Assembly: GCF_004768545.1 (NCBI RefSeq)
Contig: NZ_CP038635.1
Coordinates: 1,240,001 to 1,304,000 of the forward strand
Direction of reading: 5' to 3'
From: Cupriavidus oxalaticus
GTDB lineage: Bacteria; Pseudomonadota; Gammaproteobacteria; Burkholderiales; Burkholderiaceae
Length of the DNA: 64,000 nt
Positions 8,506 to 17,776 of the stretch are shown here, piece by piece. Every line of letters starts with the position of its first letter. The stretch's first letter is position 1. The translations under genes and the position numbers were made by a program. The notes beneath the pieces were generated by a model that saw only the letters and a list, made by a program, of their open reading frames with translations, did no database searches and was not told where the DNA came from.

Positions 8506-9144
8506 ATGGCATGGACACGTGACGAAATGGCCGCGCGCGCCGCGGCTGAGCTGCAGGACGGTTTCTACGTCAACCTGGGCATCGGCCTGCCGACGCTTGT
8601 GGCCAACTGGGTGCCGGAGGGCATGGAAGTGTGGCTGCAGTCGGAAAATGGCCTGCTCGGCATCGGCCCGTTCCCGACCGAGGAAGAAGTCGACGCCGAC
8701 ATGATCAATGCCGGCAAGCAGACCGTGACGACGCTGCCGGGCTCGTCGATCTTCTCCTCGGCCGATTCCTTCGCGATGATCCGCGGCGGCCACATCGACC
8801 TGGCCATCCTGGGCGCGATGCAGGTCAGCGAGAAGGGCGACCTGGCCAACTGGATGATCCCGGGCAAGATGGTCAAGGGCATGGGCGGCGCGATGGACCT
8901 GGTCGCCGGCGTCGGCCGCGTGGTGGTGCTGATGGAACACACCGCCAAGAAGAAGGACGGCACCGAGGACATCAAGATCCTGAAGCAGTGCAACCTGCCG
9001 CTGACCGGCGTGGGCGTGGTCAATCGCATCATCACCGACCTGGGCGTGATGGACGTGACTGCGGAAGGCCTGAAGCTGGTCGAAACCGCACCGGGCGTCA
9101 GCCGCGAGGAAATCCAGGCGAAGACCGGGGCGCCGTTGCTGTAA
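8506..9144 (+). CDS. scoB: 3-oxoacid CoA-transferase subunit B
   Basis: 212 aa. [10 protein letters not shown] starting at residue 46 contains the catalytic glutamate (Glu47) that forms the enzyme-CoA thioester intermediate. The upstream GIGLPTLV and downstream GGAMDLVAG segments are also family-typical. AAGGAGACGC precedes the ATG. It is the second gene of the scoAB pair and ends before a strong terminator, so the operon probably has only these two genes. Confidence 0.95.
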   Translation: MAWTRDEMAARAAAELQDGFYVNLGIGLPTLVANWVPEGMEVWLQSENGLLGIGPFPTEEEVDADMINAGKQTVTTLPGSSIFSSADSFAMIRGGHIDLAILGAMQVSEKGDLANWMIPGKMVKGMGGAMDLVAGVGRVVVLMEHTAKKKDGTEDIKILKQCNLPLTGVGVVNRIITDLGVMDVTAEGLKLVETAPGVSREEIQAKTGAPLL

Positions 9145-9170
9145 GCAAGCCTTCGGCCATTGCCTGACGG

Positions 9171-9203
9171 GCCCTGTGGCGCACTGCGCCACAGGGCTTT
9201 TTT
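9171..9203 (+). terminator. Terminator of scoAB
   Basis: Stem GCCCTGTGGCGC (9171-9182) with GCGCCACAGGGC (9186-9197), ACT loop, followed by six T: a textbook intrinsic terminator. Confidence 0.92.
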
Positions 9204-9343
9204 CATTTGGTGTTGCCGACCACGCCGATCGGCCGTGCGGGCTAGCTCTATCGGCGAATGGCCCGCCGCCGCACAAGTCACTATGCTGGCCGCTTCCCGG
9301 CAGGCGTGGTCCTGCCAACCAAAGTCCTGACGGAAGGTACGCG

Positions 9344-9724
9344 ATGCCGGCTTCTCCCACCCGATCCCTGCCACTGGTGTATGCCTGCTCTGGCTGCTCC
9401 AGCGTGGCGCAACTGGCCAATGCGTGCGCGGTGCGGCTGGACCGCAGCGGCCGCGCCGAAATGTCGTGCATCAGCGGCGTGGGCGGCGGCGTGCCGGCGC
9501 TGACGCGCGTGGCGCAATCGGGCCGGCCGATCCTGGCGCTGGATGGCTGCCCGCTGGCTTGCGTGCAGGCTTGCCTGGCAAACGTGGGCGTGGTGCCGGA
9601 CCAGCACCTGGTGCTGAACCGGCTGGGGGCGGTCAAGCGGCAGCACGGTGAATGCACCGAGGGCGAGACCGAGGCGGTGTGGCGGGAAGTCGAAGCGGCT
9701 TTGGAAAGCCTTGCGGGGGTTTAG
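9344..9724 (+). CDS. Putative zinc-binding protein, DGC-motif family
   Basis: 126 aa, rich in cysteine. CSGCSS (Cys15, Cys18) lies near the N-terminus, and ALDGCPLACVQAC (residues 65-77; Cys69, 73, 77) carries the Asp-Gly-Cys motif that names the family. These cysteines probably bind zinc or another metal. The function of the family is not established. ATG 9344 has GGAAGG about 7 nt upstream. It stands between the scoAB terminator and a convergent DUF411 gene, another small metal-binding protein. Confidence 0.72.
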   Translation: MPASPTRSLPLVYACSGCSSVAQLANACAVRLDRSGRAEMSCISGVGGGVPALTRVAQSGRPILALDGCPLACVQACLANVGVVPDQHLVLNRLGAVKRQHGECTEGETEAVWREVEAALESLAGV

Positions 9725-9729
9725 GGAAG

Positions 9730-9755
9730 GCCGGACGCGCGGCGGCGCATCCGGC
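9730..9755. terminator. Hairpin between convergent genes
   Basis: GCCGGACGCGC (9730-9740) pairs with GCGCATCCGGC (9745-9755) across a GGCG loop, with one mismatch. There is no U-tract on either side, so it may only slow polymerase from both directions or protect 3' ends. Confidence 0.35.
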
Positions 9756-9775
9756 AGGGCGGCGGGGCGGACGCC

Positions 9776-10264
9776 TTAGGCCGCCGGCTTGTTGTAGCGG
9801 GTGAACACCGAGGCCGCGCCGTCGGCCTTGACCAGCAGCACGTCGAACGGATCCTTGCGCGGCCCCTGTTCCATGCCCGGCGAGCCGACCGGCATGCCCG
9901 GCACCGCCAGCCCGACTGCCTTGGGTTTGGCGGCCAGCAGCTTGCGGATATCGGCGGCCGGCACATGCCCCTCGATCGCGTAGCCGCCGATGTAGCCGGT
10001 ATGGCAGGAGCCGAAGCGCTCCGGCATGCCGAAGCGCTTGCGGTAATCGCCGGTATCCTCGACATCATGCACCGTCACCGTGAAGCCATTGGTGCGCAGG
10101 TGCTTGACCCATTCCTCGCAGCAGCCGCACAGCGGGCTCTTGTAGACGTCGATGGCAAGAGGCCTGGCCTGCGCGAAGGCATCGGCCGCAGGCCCCAGCG
10201 CGCCCACCGCGATCGTGCCGAGCGCCAGCGCGCCCAGGGTGCCGAGAAAACGTCGTCGTTGCAT
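9776..10264 (-). CDS. DUF411 metal-binding protein, exported
   Basis: 162 aa. The N-terminus MQRRRFLGTLGALALG looks like a twin-arginine or Sec leader ending near AFAQA (about residue 32). The mature part begins with YKSPLCGCCEEW (Cys46, Cys48, Cys49), the metal-binding signature of DUF411, followed by SCHTGYIGGYAIEGHVP, the second conserved block. DUF411 proteins are commonly found with copper resistance genes; none is visible here. The gene ends 9 nt from the bdhA stop on the same strand and may be co-transcribed with it. Confidence 0.82.
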   Translation of the reverse strand: MQRRRFLGTLGALALGTIAVGALGPAADAFAQARPLAIDVYKSPLCGCCEEWVKHLRTNGFTVTVHDVEDTGDYRKRFGMPERFGSCHTGYIGGYAIEGHVPAADIRKLLAAKPKAVGLAVPGMPVGSPGMEQGPRKDPFDVLLVKADGAASVFTRYNKPAA

Positions 10265-10273
10265 CGTAGATCC

Positions 10274-11050
10274 TTACTGCGCCACCCAGCCGCCATCCAT
10301 GTTCCAGATCGCGCCGCGAACCTGGCGTGCCGCGTCGGACGACAGGAACACTGCCAGCGCGCCCAGCTCGTCGGGCGTCACGAACTCGCCCGAGGGCTGC
10401 TTCTCCAGCACCAGCTCGCGCTTGGCCTGCTCGACCGGGATGCCTTCCTTCTGCGCGCGGGCTTCGACCTGCTTCTGCACCAGCGGGGTCAGCACCCAGC
10501 CCGGGCAGATCGCGTTGGCGGTCACGCCGGTCTGCGCGGTTTCCAGCGCGGTCACCTTGGTGAAGCCAACGATGCCGTGCTTGGCAGCCACGTAGGCCGA
10601 TTTCTGTGCCGACGCGACCAGCCCGTGCGTCGACGCCACGTTGATGATGCGGCCCCAGTTCTTCTGGCGCATGCCGGGCAGCGCCAGGCGCGTGGTGTGG
10701 AAGGCCGAGGTCAGGTTGATGGCGATGATGGCGTCCCAGCGCTCGGTGGGAAAGTCCTCGATGGGGGCGACGTGCTGGATGCCGGCGTTGTTGACCAGGA
10801 TGTCGGCGCCGCCGAAGTCGGCCTGCGCATAGCGCATCATGTCCTCGATCTCTGACGCCTTGCTCATGTCCGCGCCGTGGTAGCCGACCTGGATGCCCTG
10901 GCCGGCCTGCGCGATCTCGTTCTTTGCGGCGTCCGCGTCACCAAAGCCATTGACGATGATGTTGGCGCCCTGGGCCGCCAGTGCCTTTGCGATGCCGAGC
11001 CCGATGCCGCTGGTCGAGCCAGTCACCAGAGCAGTCTTGCCTTTGAGCAT
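10274..11050 (-). CDS. bdhA: D-3-hydroxybutyrate dehydrogenase
   Basis: 258 aa SDR enzyme that oxidises D-3-hydroxybutyrate to acetoacetate with NAD. Cofactor motif TGSTSGIG (residues 10-17), NNAG (87-90), and catalytic Ser140, Tyr153, Lys157. The run GIQHVAPIEDFP and the ending GAIWNMDGGWVAQ are characteristic of the bacterial 3-hydroxybutyrate dehydrogenases. GGAGG lies 5-6 nt before ATG 11050. The reading frame stays open upstream to 11140, but that part is unconserved. Its product feeds ScoAB, encoded 1.1 kb away. Confidence 0.92.
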   Translation of the reverse strand: MLKGKTALVTGSTSGIGLGIAKALAAQGANIIVNGFGDADAAKNEIAQAGQGIQVGYHGADMSKASEIEDMMRYAQADFGGADILVNNAGIQHVAPIEDFPTERWDAIIAINLTSAFHTTRLALPGMRQKNWGRIINVASTHGLVASAQKSAYVAAKHGIVGFTKVTALETAQTGVTANAICPGWVLTPLVQKQVEARAQKEGIPVEQAKRELVLEKQPSGEFVTPDELGALAVFLSSDAARQVRGAIWNMDGGWVAQ

Positions 11051-11279
11051 GTAAGCCTCCATCGAGAGAGATTCCACAGGAAGGAAAGGGCGGCCCGGGT
11101 GGCCCGGTCCGCCTGGTCTGGCACCGCCACGCACCGGCATGCATCGGCGCGCGGGCGCGTGCGGTGGCGCAGACAGTGTGCTGTGGCATTGTACCCGGTG
11201 CGGCGTACAATCCAGTTTTGCTCAACCACCGGCAGCGCCGCTTTTTCGCGGTCCCGGCCGGGTCCGTCAGGGAGTCCAG

Positions 11280-12158
11280 ATGTCTGCCAGTCCGCGCCTC
11301 GGTTTTGTCCAGTGCATCAGTCCGGCGGGCCTGCACCGCATGGCCTACCACGAATGGGGGGATCCCGCGAATCCGCGCGTGCTGGTATGCGCGCACGGGC
11401 TGACGCGCACCGGCCGCGACTTCGATGCCGTCGCCAGCGCGCTGTGCGGCGACTATCGCGTGGTATGCCCCGACGTGGTCGGGCGCGGCCGCTCGGAATG
11501 GCTGGCCAATCCGGACAGCTACATCGTGCCGCAGTACGTGTCCGACATGGTCACGCTGATCGCCCGGCTCAATGTCGAGCAGGTGGACTGGTTCGGCACC
11601 TCGATGGGCGGGCTGATCGGCATGGGACTGGCGGGGCTGCCCAAGTCGCCGGTGCGCAAGCTGCTGCTGAACGACGTCGGCCCCAGGATCGCGCCGTCGG
11701 CGGTCGAGCGCATCGGTGCCTACCTGGGCCTGCCGGTACGCTTCAAGACCTTTGAGGAAGGGCTGGCATACCTGCAGACCATCAGCGCGTCGTTCGGCCG
11801 CCACACGCCGGAGCAGTGGCGCGAGCTGAACGCCGCCATCCTGAAGCCGGTGCAGGGCGGCGACGGCCTGGAATGGGGCTTGCATTACGACCCGCAACTG
11901 GCCGTGCCCTTCCGCAAGTCCACGCCGGAAGCGGTGGCGGCGGGCGAGGCCTCGCTGTGGCGCAGCTTCGAGGCCATCGAAGCCTCGGTGCTGGTGGTGC
12001 GCGGCGCGCAGTCCGACCTGCTGCTGCGCGAGACCGTCGCCGAGATGGTGGCACGCGGCAAGCATGTGAGCTCGGTGGAAGTCCCTGAAGTGGGGCATGC
12101 ACCAACCTTTGTCGATCCGGCGCAGATCGCGATCGCCCGGCAGTTTTTTGTCGGGTGA
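11280..12158 (+). CDS. Alpha/beta hydrolase, candidate 3-hydroxybutyrate-oligomer hydrolase
   Basis: 292 aa. Alpha/beta-hydrolase fold with oxyanion region CAHGLTRTG (residues 37-45), nucleophile Ser108 in FGTSMGG, and likely acid and base Asp246 and His273 (RGAQSDL, VGHAPTF). It lies head to head with bdhA (229-bp gap). From memory, one of the small intracellular 3HB-oligomer hydrolases of C. necator (PhaY2) is encoded beside a 3-hydroxybutyrate dehydrogenase; the size and position fit, but I could not check this. Other possibilities are a generic esterase. ATG 11280 has CAGGGAG upstream. Confidence 0.75.
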   Translation: MSASPRLGFVQCISPAGLHRMAYHEWGDPANPRVLVCAHGLTRTGRDFDAVASALCGDYRVVCPDVVGRGRSEWLANPDSYIVPQYVSDMVTLIARLNVEQVDWFGTSMGGLIGMGLAGLPKSPVRKLLLNDVGPRIAPSAVERIGAYLGLPVRFKTFEEGLAYLQTISASFGRHTPEQWRELNAAILKPVQGGDGLEWGLHYDPQLAVPFRKSTPEAVAAGEASLWRSFEAIEASVLVVRGAQSDLLLRETVAEMVARGKHVSSVEVPEVGHAPTFVDPAQIAIARQFFVG

Positions 12159-12210
12159 GTTGGCGCGCATCGCGCGGCGGACCTGTATTTTTATCGATCA
12201 ACGCATTGTC

Positions 12211-12573
12211 ATGAGTAACCTTGAACTGAAGCGCGCCCACGTGGGCAAGCGTTTGTCCGAATATGCGGTCTACAACGGCGTGGTCTACCTGGCCGGGCAG
12301 GTGCCCGAGGTCGACCCTAAGGCCGATATCCGCGGCCAGACGCGCGAGGTGCTCGGCCATATCGACCGCCTGCTGGCCGAGGCCGGCAGCGACAAGACCC
12401 GCATCCTGTCGTGCCAGATCTTCCTCGCCAACGTCGACCTGATCGGCGAGATGAACGAGGTCTGGGACGCCTGGGTGCCGCAAGGCAACACGCCCCCGCG
12501 CGCCACGGTGGAAGCCCGCCTGGCCAATCCCGATTACCTGATCGAAGTGGTGGTGACCGCTGCGCTCAACTGA
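12211..12573 (+). CDS. Rid family protein (YjgF/YER057c/UK114)
   Basis: 120 aa. The Rid fold is marked by YLAGQVPEV and by PRATVEARLANPDYLIEV, with Arg97 matching the conserved arginine that holds the imine carboxylate in RidA enzymes. It ends VVVTAALN instead of the usual acidic RidA ending, so it may belong to another Rid subgroup. Members hydrolyse reactive enamines/imines from PLP enzymes. It is 15 nt upstream of relA and probably in the same operon. ATG 12211 is the first good start, but its ribosome site is poor. Confidence 0.85.
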   Translation: MSNLELKRAHVGKRLSEYAVYNGVVYLAGQVPEVDPKADIRGQTREVLGHIDRLLAEAGSDKTRILSCQIFLANVDLIGEMNEVWDAWVPQGNTPPRATVEARLANPDYLIEVVVTAALN

Positions 12574-12588
12574 TGCAGGCGTAGGGAC

Positions 12589-14814
12589 ATGGTGACGTCG
12601 ACCGACGTGGCTGGCCGGATCGCAGGCATTCCGGATGCTGAACTGGTGGGCCGTGCGCTGGCGTACGTGCGCGAGCACGGCGCCGGCGTGGCGCTGCCTA
12701 CGGGCGAGACGGTGCAGTCGCACGCTGAGGGGATGCTGCGCATCCTCGATGGCCTGCGCGTGGACGATGCCGCGCGCGCGGCCGCCTGCCTGTTCGGGCT
12801 GGCGGCATTCGTGCCCGACACCGAAGCCGAGATCGAGCCGCGCTTCGGCGAAGAAGTGGCGCGGCTGGTCAACGGTGTGCGGCAGCTGCTGCGCATCGGT
12901 GCCATCGCCGGCAATCGCCCCGATGTGGAAGCGGCCACGCCGTCGAAGAACGAGGCGCAGGCGCGCCACGAGCAGGTCGAGGCGCTGCGCAAAATGCTGC
13001 TCGCATTCGCGCAGGACATCCGCGTGGTGCTGGTGCGGCTGGCCTCGCGTCTGCAGACGCTGCGCTGGCTGGCCGAGACCAAGCACACGCCGACCGCCGG
13101 CGTGGCGCGCGAAACGCTCGACATCTACGCGCCGCTGGCCAACCGCCTCGGTATCTGGCAGATGAAGTGGGAGCTGGAAGACCTGGCGTTCCGCTTCGAG
13201 CAGCCCGACACCTACAAGCGCATCGCCAGGCTGCTGGACGAAAAGCGCATCGAGCGCGAAGGCTATATCGCCGGCGCCATCGCGCGGCTGCAGTCCGAGC
13301 TGACGGCCGCGGGCATCCGTGCCGAAGTGAGCGGCCGGCCCAAGCACATCTACAGCATCTGGAAGAAGATGCGCGGCAAGGAGCTGGATTTTGCCGACCT
13401 GTACGATGTGCGCGCCTTCCGCGTGATCGTCGACGATATCAAGGACTGCTATACGGTGCTGGGTATCGTCCACCATATCTGGCAGCCGATCCCGCGCGAG
13501 TTCGACGACTACATCTCGCGGCCCAAGGCCAACGGCTACAAGTCGCTGCACACGGTGGTGATCGGCGATGACGGCCGCGCCTTCGAGGTGCAGATCCGCA
13601 CGCACGAGATGCACCACTTCGCCGAATACGGCGTCGCGGCCCACTGGCGCTACAAGGAAGCGGGCAGCAAGGGCTACGGTGGGCAGTTCTCCGCCAGCGA
13701 ACGCTACGACGAGAAGATCGCCTGGCTGCGCCAGCTGCTGGCATGGAAGGACGATGCCGACCACAGCGTGGCGCATGACGAGTGGGAGCAGATCAAGCAC
13801 GCGGCGATCGACGACCACATCTATGTGCTGACGCCGCAGGCGCGCGTGGTGGCGCTGCCGCAGGGCGCCACGCCGCTGGACTTTGCCTATTACCTGCACA
13901 GCGACCTCGGCCACCGCTGCCGCGGCGCGCGCGTGGACGGCACCATGGTGCCGCTGAATACCACGCTGAAGAACGGCCAGACCGTCGAGATCATCGCGGT
14001 CAAGCAGGGCGGGCCGTCGCGCGACTGGCTCAATGCGGAGCTTGGCTACCTGGCCAGCAGCCGTGCGCGCGCCAAGGTGCGGGCGTGGTTCAACGCGCTC
14101 GATTCGCAGGAGACCATCGCGCAGGGCCGCGCGCTGATCGACAAGACCCTGCAGCGCGAGGGCAAGACCGCGGTCAAGCTGGAAGATCTGGCCGCGCGGC
14201 TGAACTTCAAGACGCCCGACGACCTGTTCGCCGCGGTGGCCAAGGACGAGTTCAGCCTGCGCCATGTCGAGCATGCGCTGCGCCACCCGGAAGGCGAAAT
14301 CCAGGCACCGCTCAGCGAGGAAGACGCCGTCACCAAGAAGAGCCGCGCCACCAGCGTGGCGCGCGGCGCCAAGAGCGGCGTGCTGGTGGTGGGCGTGGAT
14401 TCGCTGATGACGCAGATGTCGCGCTGCTGCAAGCCGGCGCCGCCGGACGATATCGTCGGCTTTGTCACGCGCGGACGCGGGGTGTCGATCCATCGGCGCA
14501 ACTGCCATACCTTCCAGCAGCTGTCGGCGCGCGCGCCGGAGCGGGTCATCCAGACCGAGTGGGGCAAGAAGAGCCATGCCGCGGTCTATCCGGTCGACAT
14601 CCATGTCGAAGCCATCGACCGGCAAGGGCTGCTGCGCGATATCTCGGAAGTGCTGTCGCGCGAGAAGATCAACGTCACCGGCGTAAAGACGTTGTCGAGC
14701 AAGGGCGTGGCACGCATGCAGTTCACCGCGGAGGTATCGGAGGCCACGCAGTTGCAGCGCGCGCTGTCGCTGATCGAAGAGGTGCAGGGGGTATTGCAGG
14801 CAAAAAGAAAGTGA
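12589..14814 (+). CDS. relA: GTP pyrophosphokinase RelA, (p)ppGpp synthetase
   Basis: 741 aa. Order: degenerate HD hydrolase domain, where the expected HD of SpoT is replaced around LFGLAAFVPDTEAEI; synthetase domain with DLYDVRAFRVIV and EFDDYISRPKANGYKSLH; TGS domain from about residue 408 (DHIYVLTPQARVVALPQGATPLDFAYYLH); a Cys-rich segment (MSRCCKPAPPDD); and a C-terminal ACT domain. The EFDD at 304-307 is the E-x-D-D signature of synthesis-only RelA, whereas bifunctional SpoT has R-x-K-D. It is therefore ribosome-associated RelA making (p)ppGpp on amino-acid starvation. The tRNA-Val promoter lies in its last codons. Confidence 0.95.
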   Translation: MVTSTDVAGRIAGIPDAELVGRALAYVREHGAGVALPTGETVQSHAEGMLRILDGLRVDDAARAAACLFGLAAFVPDTEAEIEPRFGEEVARLVNGVRQLLRIGAIAGNRPDVEAATPSKNEAQARHEQVEALRKMLLAFAQDIRVVLVRLASRLQTLRWLAETKHTPTAGVARETLDIYAPLANRLGIWQMKWELEDLAFRFEQPDTYKRIARLLDEKRIEREGYIAGAIARLQSELTAAGIRAEVSGRPKHIYSIWKKMRGKELDFADLYDVRAFRVIVDDIKDCYTVLGIVHHIWQPIPREFDDYISRPKANGYKSLHTVVIGDDGRAFEVQIRTHEMHHFAEYGVAAHWRYKEAGSKGYGGQFSASERYDEKIAWLRQLLAWKDDADHSVAHDEWEQIKHAAIDDHIYVLTPQARVVALPQGATPLDFAYYLHSDLGHRCRGARVDGTMVPLNTTLKNGQTVEIIAVKQGGPSRDWLNAELGYLASSRARAKVRAWFNALDSQETIAQGRALIDKTLQREGKTAVKLEDLAARLNFKTPDDLFAAVAKDEFSLRHVEHALRHPEGEIQAPLSEEDAVTKKSRATSVARGAKSGVLVVGVDSLMTQMSRCCKPAPPDDIVGFVTRGRGVSIHRRNCHTFQQLSARAPERVIQTEWGKKSHAAVYPVDIHVEAIDRQGLLRDISEVLSREKINVTGVKTLSSKGVARMQFTAEVSEATQLQRALSLIEEVQGVLQAKRK

Positions 14815-14823
14815 TGCTATACT
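14794..14823 (+). promoter_or_regulatory. Promoter of tRNA-Val
   Basis: TTGCAG (14794-14799) and TATACT (14818-14823), 18-bp spacing, 12 nt before the tRNA. The -35 element lies inside the last codons of relA, whose stop is at 14812-14814. Confidence 0.7.
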
Positions 14824-14835
14824 TGCGTCTTCGCT

Positions 14836-14912
14836 AGGCTCGTAGCTCAGCTGGTTAGAGCACCACCTTGACATGGTGGGGGTCGTTGGTTCGAGTCCAA
14901 TCGAGCCTACCA
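14836..14912 (+). tRNA. tRNA-Val(GAC)
   Basis: 77 nt including encoded CCA. Acceptor arms AGGCTCG and CGAGCCT pair fully. The anticodon stem CCACC/GGTGG encloses the loop TTGACAT, with GAC at 14870-14872. The T-arm contains GGTTCGAGTCC. It decodes GUC and GUU valine codons. Confidence 0.97.
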
Positions 14913-15070
14913 ACGAATTGCAGTAACAACGAAGTGCGGCAAGTCCGATTCAACCTGAAATGGAACGGAAAGGCATCATGTTCATGACACCGCGAACTAC
15001 TACCGCTGGCAAGCGACAGTAGTCGAGGTGCGCCTTCCGACCCGGTTGAAACGGGTTTGATAAAGAGAAA

Positions 15071-15094
15071 CGCGGCCTTGGCCGCGTTTTTTTT
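15071..15094 (+). terminator. Terminator downstream of tRNA-Val
   Basis: Stem CGCGGCC-TT-GGCCGCG (15071-15086) followed by eight T. It lies 158 nt after the tRNA; a smaller hairpin (ACCCG/CGGGT, about 15040-15057) precedes it. The rest of 14913-15279 holds no convincing gene. The thrS promoter should lie after this terminator, but I could not assign it. Confidence 0.88.
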
Positions 15095-15279
15095 CGCCTG
15101 TCGCCTGCCAGCAGCCTGATAAGCTGCCGCTCTCGCGCGCTTCGGCGGAGCGATGTGTGCGGCAAAAAGCAATCGAACAATCGCCGGGTCGCGCAGCCGC
15201 GGACCGGTGCCCGCAAGATGCAGTTTGATCCGCCCGGCCCATGCGCAGCGCGCCGCCGGCGGAATCCTGGAGAGTCCAA

Positions 15280-17187
15280 ATGATCGCAATCACGCTGCCG
15301 GATGGGTCCCGCCGCGAGTTTCCGGGCCCGGTGACGGTTGCCGAAGTGGCGCAGAGCATCGGCTCCGGCCTGGCCAAGGCCGCGCTGGCCGGCAAGGTGG
15401 ACGGCAAGCTGGTCGACACGAGCTACAAGATCGAAGACGACGCCCAGCTGGCCATCGTCACGGACAAGGACGCCGACGGCGTCGACGTCATCCGCCACTC
15501 CACGGCGCACTTGCTGGCCTATGCCGTCAAGGAACTGTATCCGGAAGCGCAGGTTACGATCGGGCCGGTGATCGAGAACGGCTTCTACTACGACTTCGCC
15601 TACAAGCGTCCCTTCACGCCGGAAGACCTCGCGGCCATCGAGAAGAAGATGACGGAACTCTCCCGCAAGGACGAGAAGGTCACGCGCGAGGTGTGGAACC
15701 GCGATGAGGCAGTGGCGCTGTTCGAGTCGATGGGCGAGAAGTACAAGGCAGAGATCATCGCCTCGATCCCGGCGGACCAGGAAATCGGCCTGTACCGCGA
15801 AGGCAATTTCGTCGACCTGTGCCGCGGCCCGCACGTGCCGTCGACGGGCAAGCTCAAGGTCTTCAAGCTGATGAAGGTGGCCGGCGCCTACTGGCGCGGC
15901 GACTCCAGCAACGAGATGCTGCAGCGTGTCTACGGTACGGCCTGGGCCAGGAAGGAAGACCAGGAAGCCTACCTGCACATGCTGGAAGAGGCCGAGAAGC
16001 GCGACCACCGCAAGCTGGGCAAGACGCTCGACCTGTTCCACCTGCAGGAAGAGGCGCCCGGCATGGTGTTCTGGCACCCGAAGGGCTGGCAGGTGTGGCA
16101 GGCCGTCGAGCAATACATGCGCGGCCGCCTGGGCGACGCCGGCTATGACGAAGTGCGCACGCCGCAGGTGATGGACCGTTCGCTCTGGGAAAAGTCCGGC
16201 CACTGGCAGAACTACAAAGAGAACATGTTTGTCACGGAGTCGGAAAAACACGACTACGCGATCAAGCCGATGAACTGCCCGGGCCACGTGCAGATCTTCA
16301 ATCACGGCCTGCGTTCGTACCGCGACCTGCCGCTGCGCCTGGCCGAGTTCGGCGCCTGCCATCGCAACGAGCCTTCGGGCGCGCTGCATGGCCTGATGCG
16401 CGTGCGCGGCTTTGTGCAGGACGATGCCCACATCTTCTGCACGGAAGAGCAGATCGTCGCGGAAGCGAAGGCCTTCAATGAACTGGCGTTCTCGGTCTAC
16501 GACGACTTCGGCTTCAAGAACGTTTCGGTGAAGCTGTCGCTGCGCCCCGACCAGCGCGCCGGCTCGGACGAGGTCTGGGACCACGCCGAGGAAGGCCTGC
16601 GCCTGGCGCTGCGCGCCTGCGGCGTGGAATGGGAGGAGCTGCCGGGCGAGGGCGCATTCTATGGCCCGAAGGTCGAGTACCACATCAAGGACGCAATCGG
16701 CCGCTCGTGGCAATGCGGCACGTTGCAGCTCGACCTGGTGCTGCCGGAGCGCCTGGGTGCCGAGTACGTCTCCGAGGACAACTCGCGCAAGCGCCCGGTC
16801 ATGCTGCATCGTGCGATCCTGGGCTCCTTCGAGCGCTTCCTGGGCATCCTGCTGGAAAACCATGCCGGCGCGCTGCCCGCCTGGCTGGCCCCGGACCAGG
16901 TCGTGGTCATGAATATTGCGGATTCGCAGGCAGAATACGCCGAAAACGTCGTGCAATTGCTGCAAAAACAAGGGTTTAGGGCCAAGGCCGATTTGCGCAA
17001 CGAGAAAATTACGTATAAAATCCGCGAGCATTCCCTTCAGAAGGTTCCCTACCTGCTAGTGGTGGGCGACAAGGAGCGGGATGCCAATCAAGTGGCCGTG
17101 CGTGCCCGTGGCAACGTGGATCTGGGTGTGATGCCCGTCTCCGCGTTTGTTGAGCGTCTGCAACACGACGTCGCCAGCAAAGCCTGA
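15280..17187 (+). CDS. thrS: Threonyl-tRNA synthetase
   Basis: 635 aa, normal length. Order: TGS domain (1-60), editing/SAD domain with HSTAH (His73, His77), class II catalytic core with [10 protein letters not shown] (zinc ligand Cys333) and motif 2 [22 protein letters not shown], and a C-terminal anticodon-binding domain. It charges tRNA-Thr. ATG 15280 is preceded by CTGGAGAGTCCAA; an in-frame ATG at 15241 is rejected because it would precede the TGS start. It heads the conserved thrS-infC-rpmI-rplT-pheST-ihfA cluster. Confidence 0.97.
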   Translation: MIAITLPDGSRREFPGPVTVAEVAQSIGSGLAKAALAGKVDGKLVDTSYKIEDDAQLAIVTDKDADGVDVIRHSTAHLLAYAVKELYPEAQVTIGPVIENGFYYDFAYKRPFTPEDLAAIEKKMTELSRKDEKVTREVWNRDEAVALFESMGEKYKAEIIASIPADQEIGLYREGNFVDLCRGPHVPSTGKLKVFKLMKVAGAYWRGDSSNEMLQRVYGTAWARKEDQEAYLHMLEEAEKRDHRKLGKTLDLFHLQEEAPGMVFWHPKGWQVWQAVEQYMRGRLGDAGYDEVRTPQVMDRSLWEKSGHWQNYKENMFVTESEKHDYAIKPMNCPGHVQIFNHGLRSYRDLPLRLAEFGACHRNEPSGALHGLMRVRGFVQDDAHIFCTEEQIVAEAKAFNELAFSVYDDFGFKNVSVKLSLRPDQRAGSDEVWDHAEEGLRLALRACGVEWEELPGEGAFYGPKVEYHIKDAIGRSWQCGTLQLDLVLPERLGAEYVSEDNSRKRPVMLHRAILGSFERFLGILLENHAGALPAWLAPDQVVVMNIADSQAEYAENVVQLLQKQGFRAKADLRNEKITYKIREHSLQKVPYLLVVGDKERDANQVAVRARGNVDLGVMPVSAFVERLQHDVASKA

Positions 17188-17234
17188 GGGTGGTGAGCAC
17201 GGCTTGTTTTTTTGTCTTCTTGAGGTAACGCAAC

Positions 17235-17756
17235 ATCGCTACGGACAAAGGTCATCGCATCAACCGGGAAATCAGCGCGCCTGAATTGCGCCTGGTAGGG
17301 GTTGATAACGAGCAGCTCGGCATCGTCAAGTTCATGGACGCTCTGCGGCTGGCTGAGGACAAGGACTTGGACCTGGTGGAGATCGCCCCCAACGCGACTC
17401 CGCCCGTCGCCCGGATCATGGATTACGGGAAGTTCAAGTACGAGGAAGCCAAGCGCGCCCACGAGGCCAAGCTGAAGCAGAAAATCATCCAGGTCAAGGA
17501 AGTCAAGTTCCGGCCGGGTACGGATGATGGCGACTACAACGTCAAGCTGCGCAACCTGAAGCGCTTCCTGGAAGATGGCGACAAGACCAAGATCACGCTG
17601 CGGTTCCGTGGTCGCGAGATGGCCCACCAGGAAATCGGCGCGCGCATGCTCGAACGCCTGAAGGCGGATCTGGAAGAGATCGGCCAGGTCGAGCAGATGC
17701 CGAAGATGGAAGGGCGCCAGATGGTGATGGTGCTCGCCCCCAAGAAGAAGAAGTAA
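17235..17756 (+). CDS. infC: Translation initiation factor IF-3, with ATC start codon
   Basis: 173 aa if started at ATC 17235. An in-frame TAA lies at 17226-17228, and no ATG or GTG occurs before the conserved IF-3 N-terminus [16 protein letters not shown]. The only later candidate, TTG 17286, would delete that block. GAGGT lies 8 nt before the ATC. IF-3 is known to use rare start codons (AUU in E. coli) so that it represses its own translation, and ATC fits this. Core motifs are [33 protein letters not shown] and the C-terminal [12 protein letters not shown]...MVLAPKKKK. Confidence 0.93.
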   Translation: MATDKGHRINREISAPELRLVGVDNEQLGIVKFMDALRLAEDKDLDLVEIAPNATPPVARIMDYGKFKYEEAKRAHEAKLKQKIIQVKEVKFRPGTDDGDYNVKLRNLKRFLEDGDKTKITLRFRGREMAHQEIGARMLERLKADLEEIGQVEQMPKMEGRQMVMVLAPKKKK

Positions 17757-17776
17757 TTCTTGCGCGGTGCAGCGGC

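Noticed and set aside
11782..14913. 1043-aa minus-strand open frame opposite relA
   Set aside because: Antisense shadow of relA with no recognisable motif. It also runs across the tRNA-Val gene.
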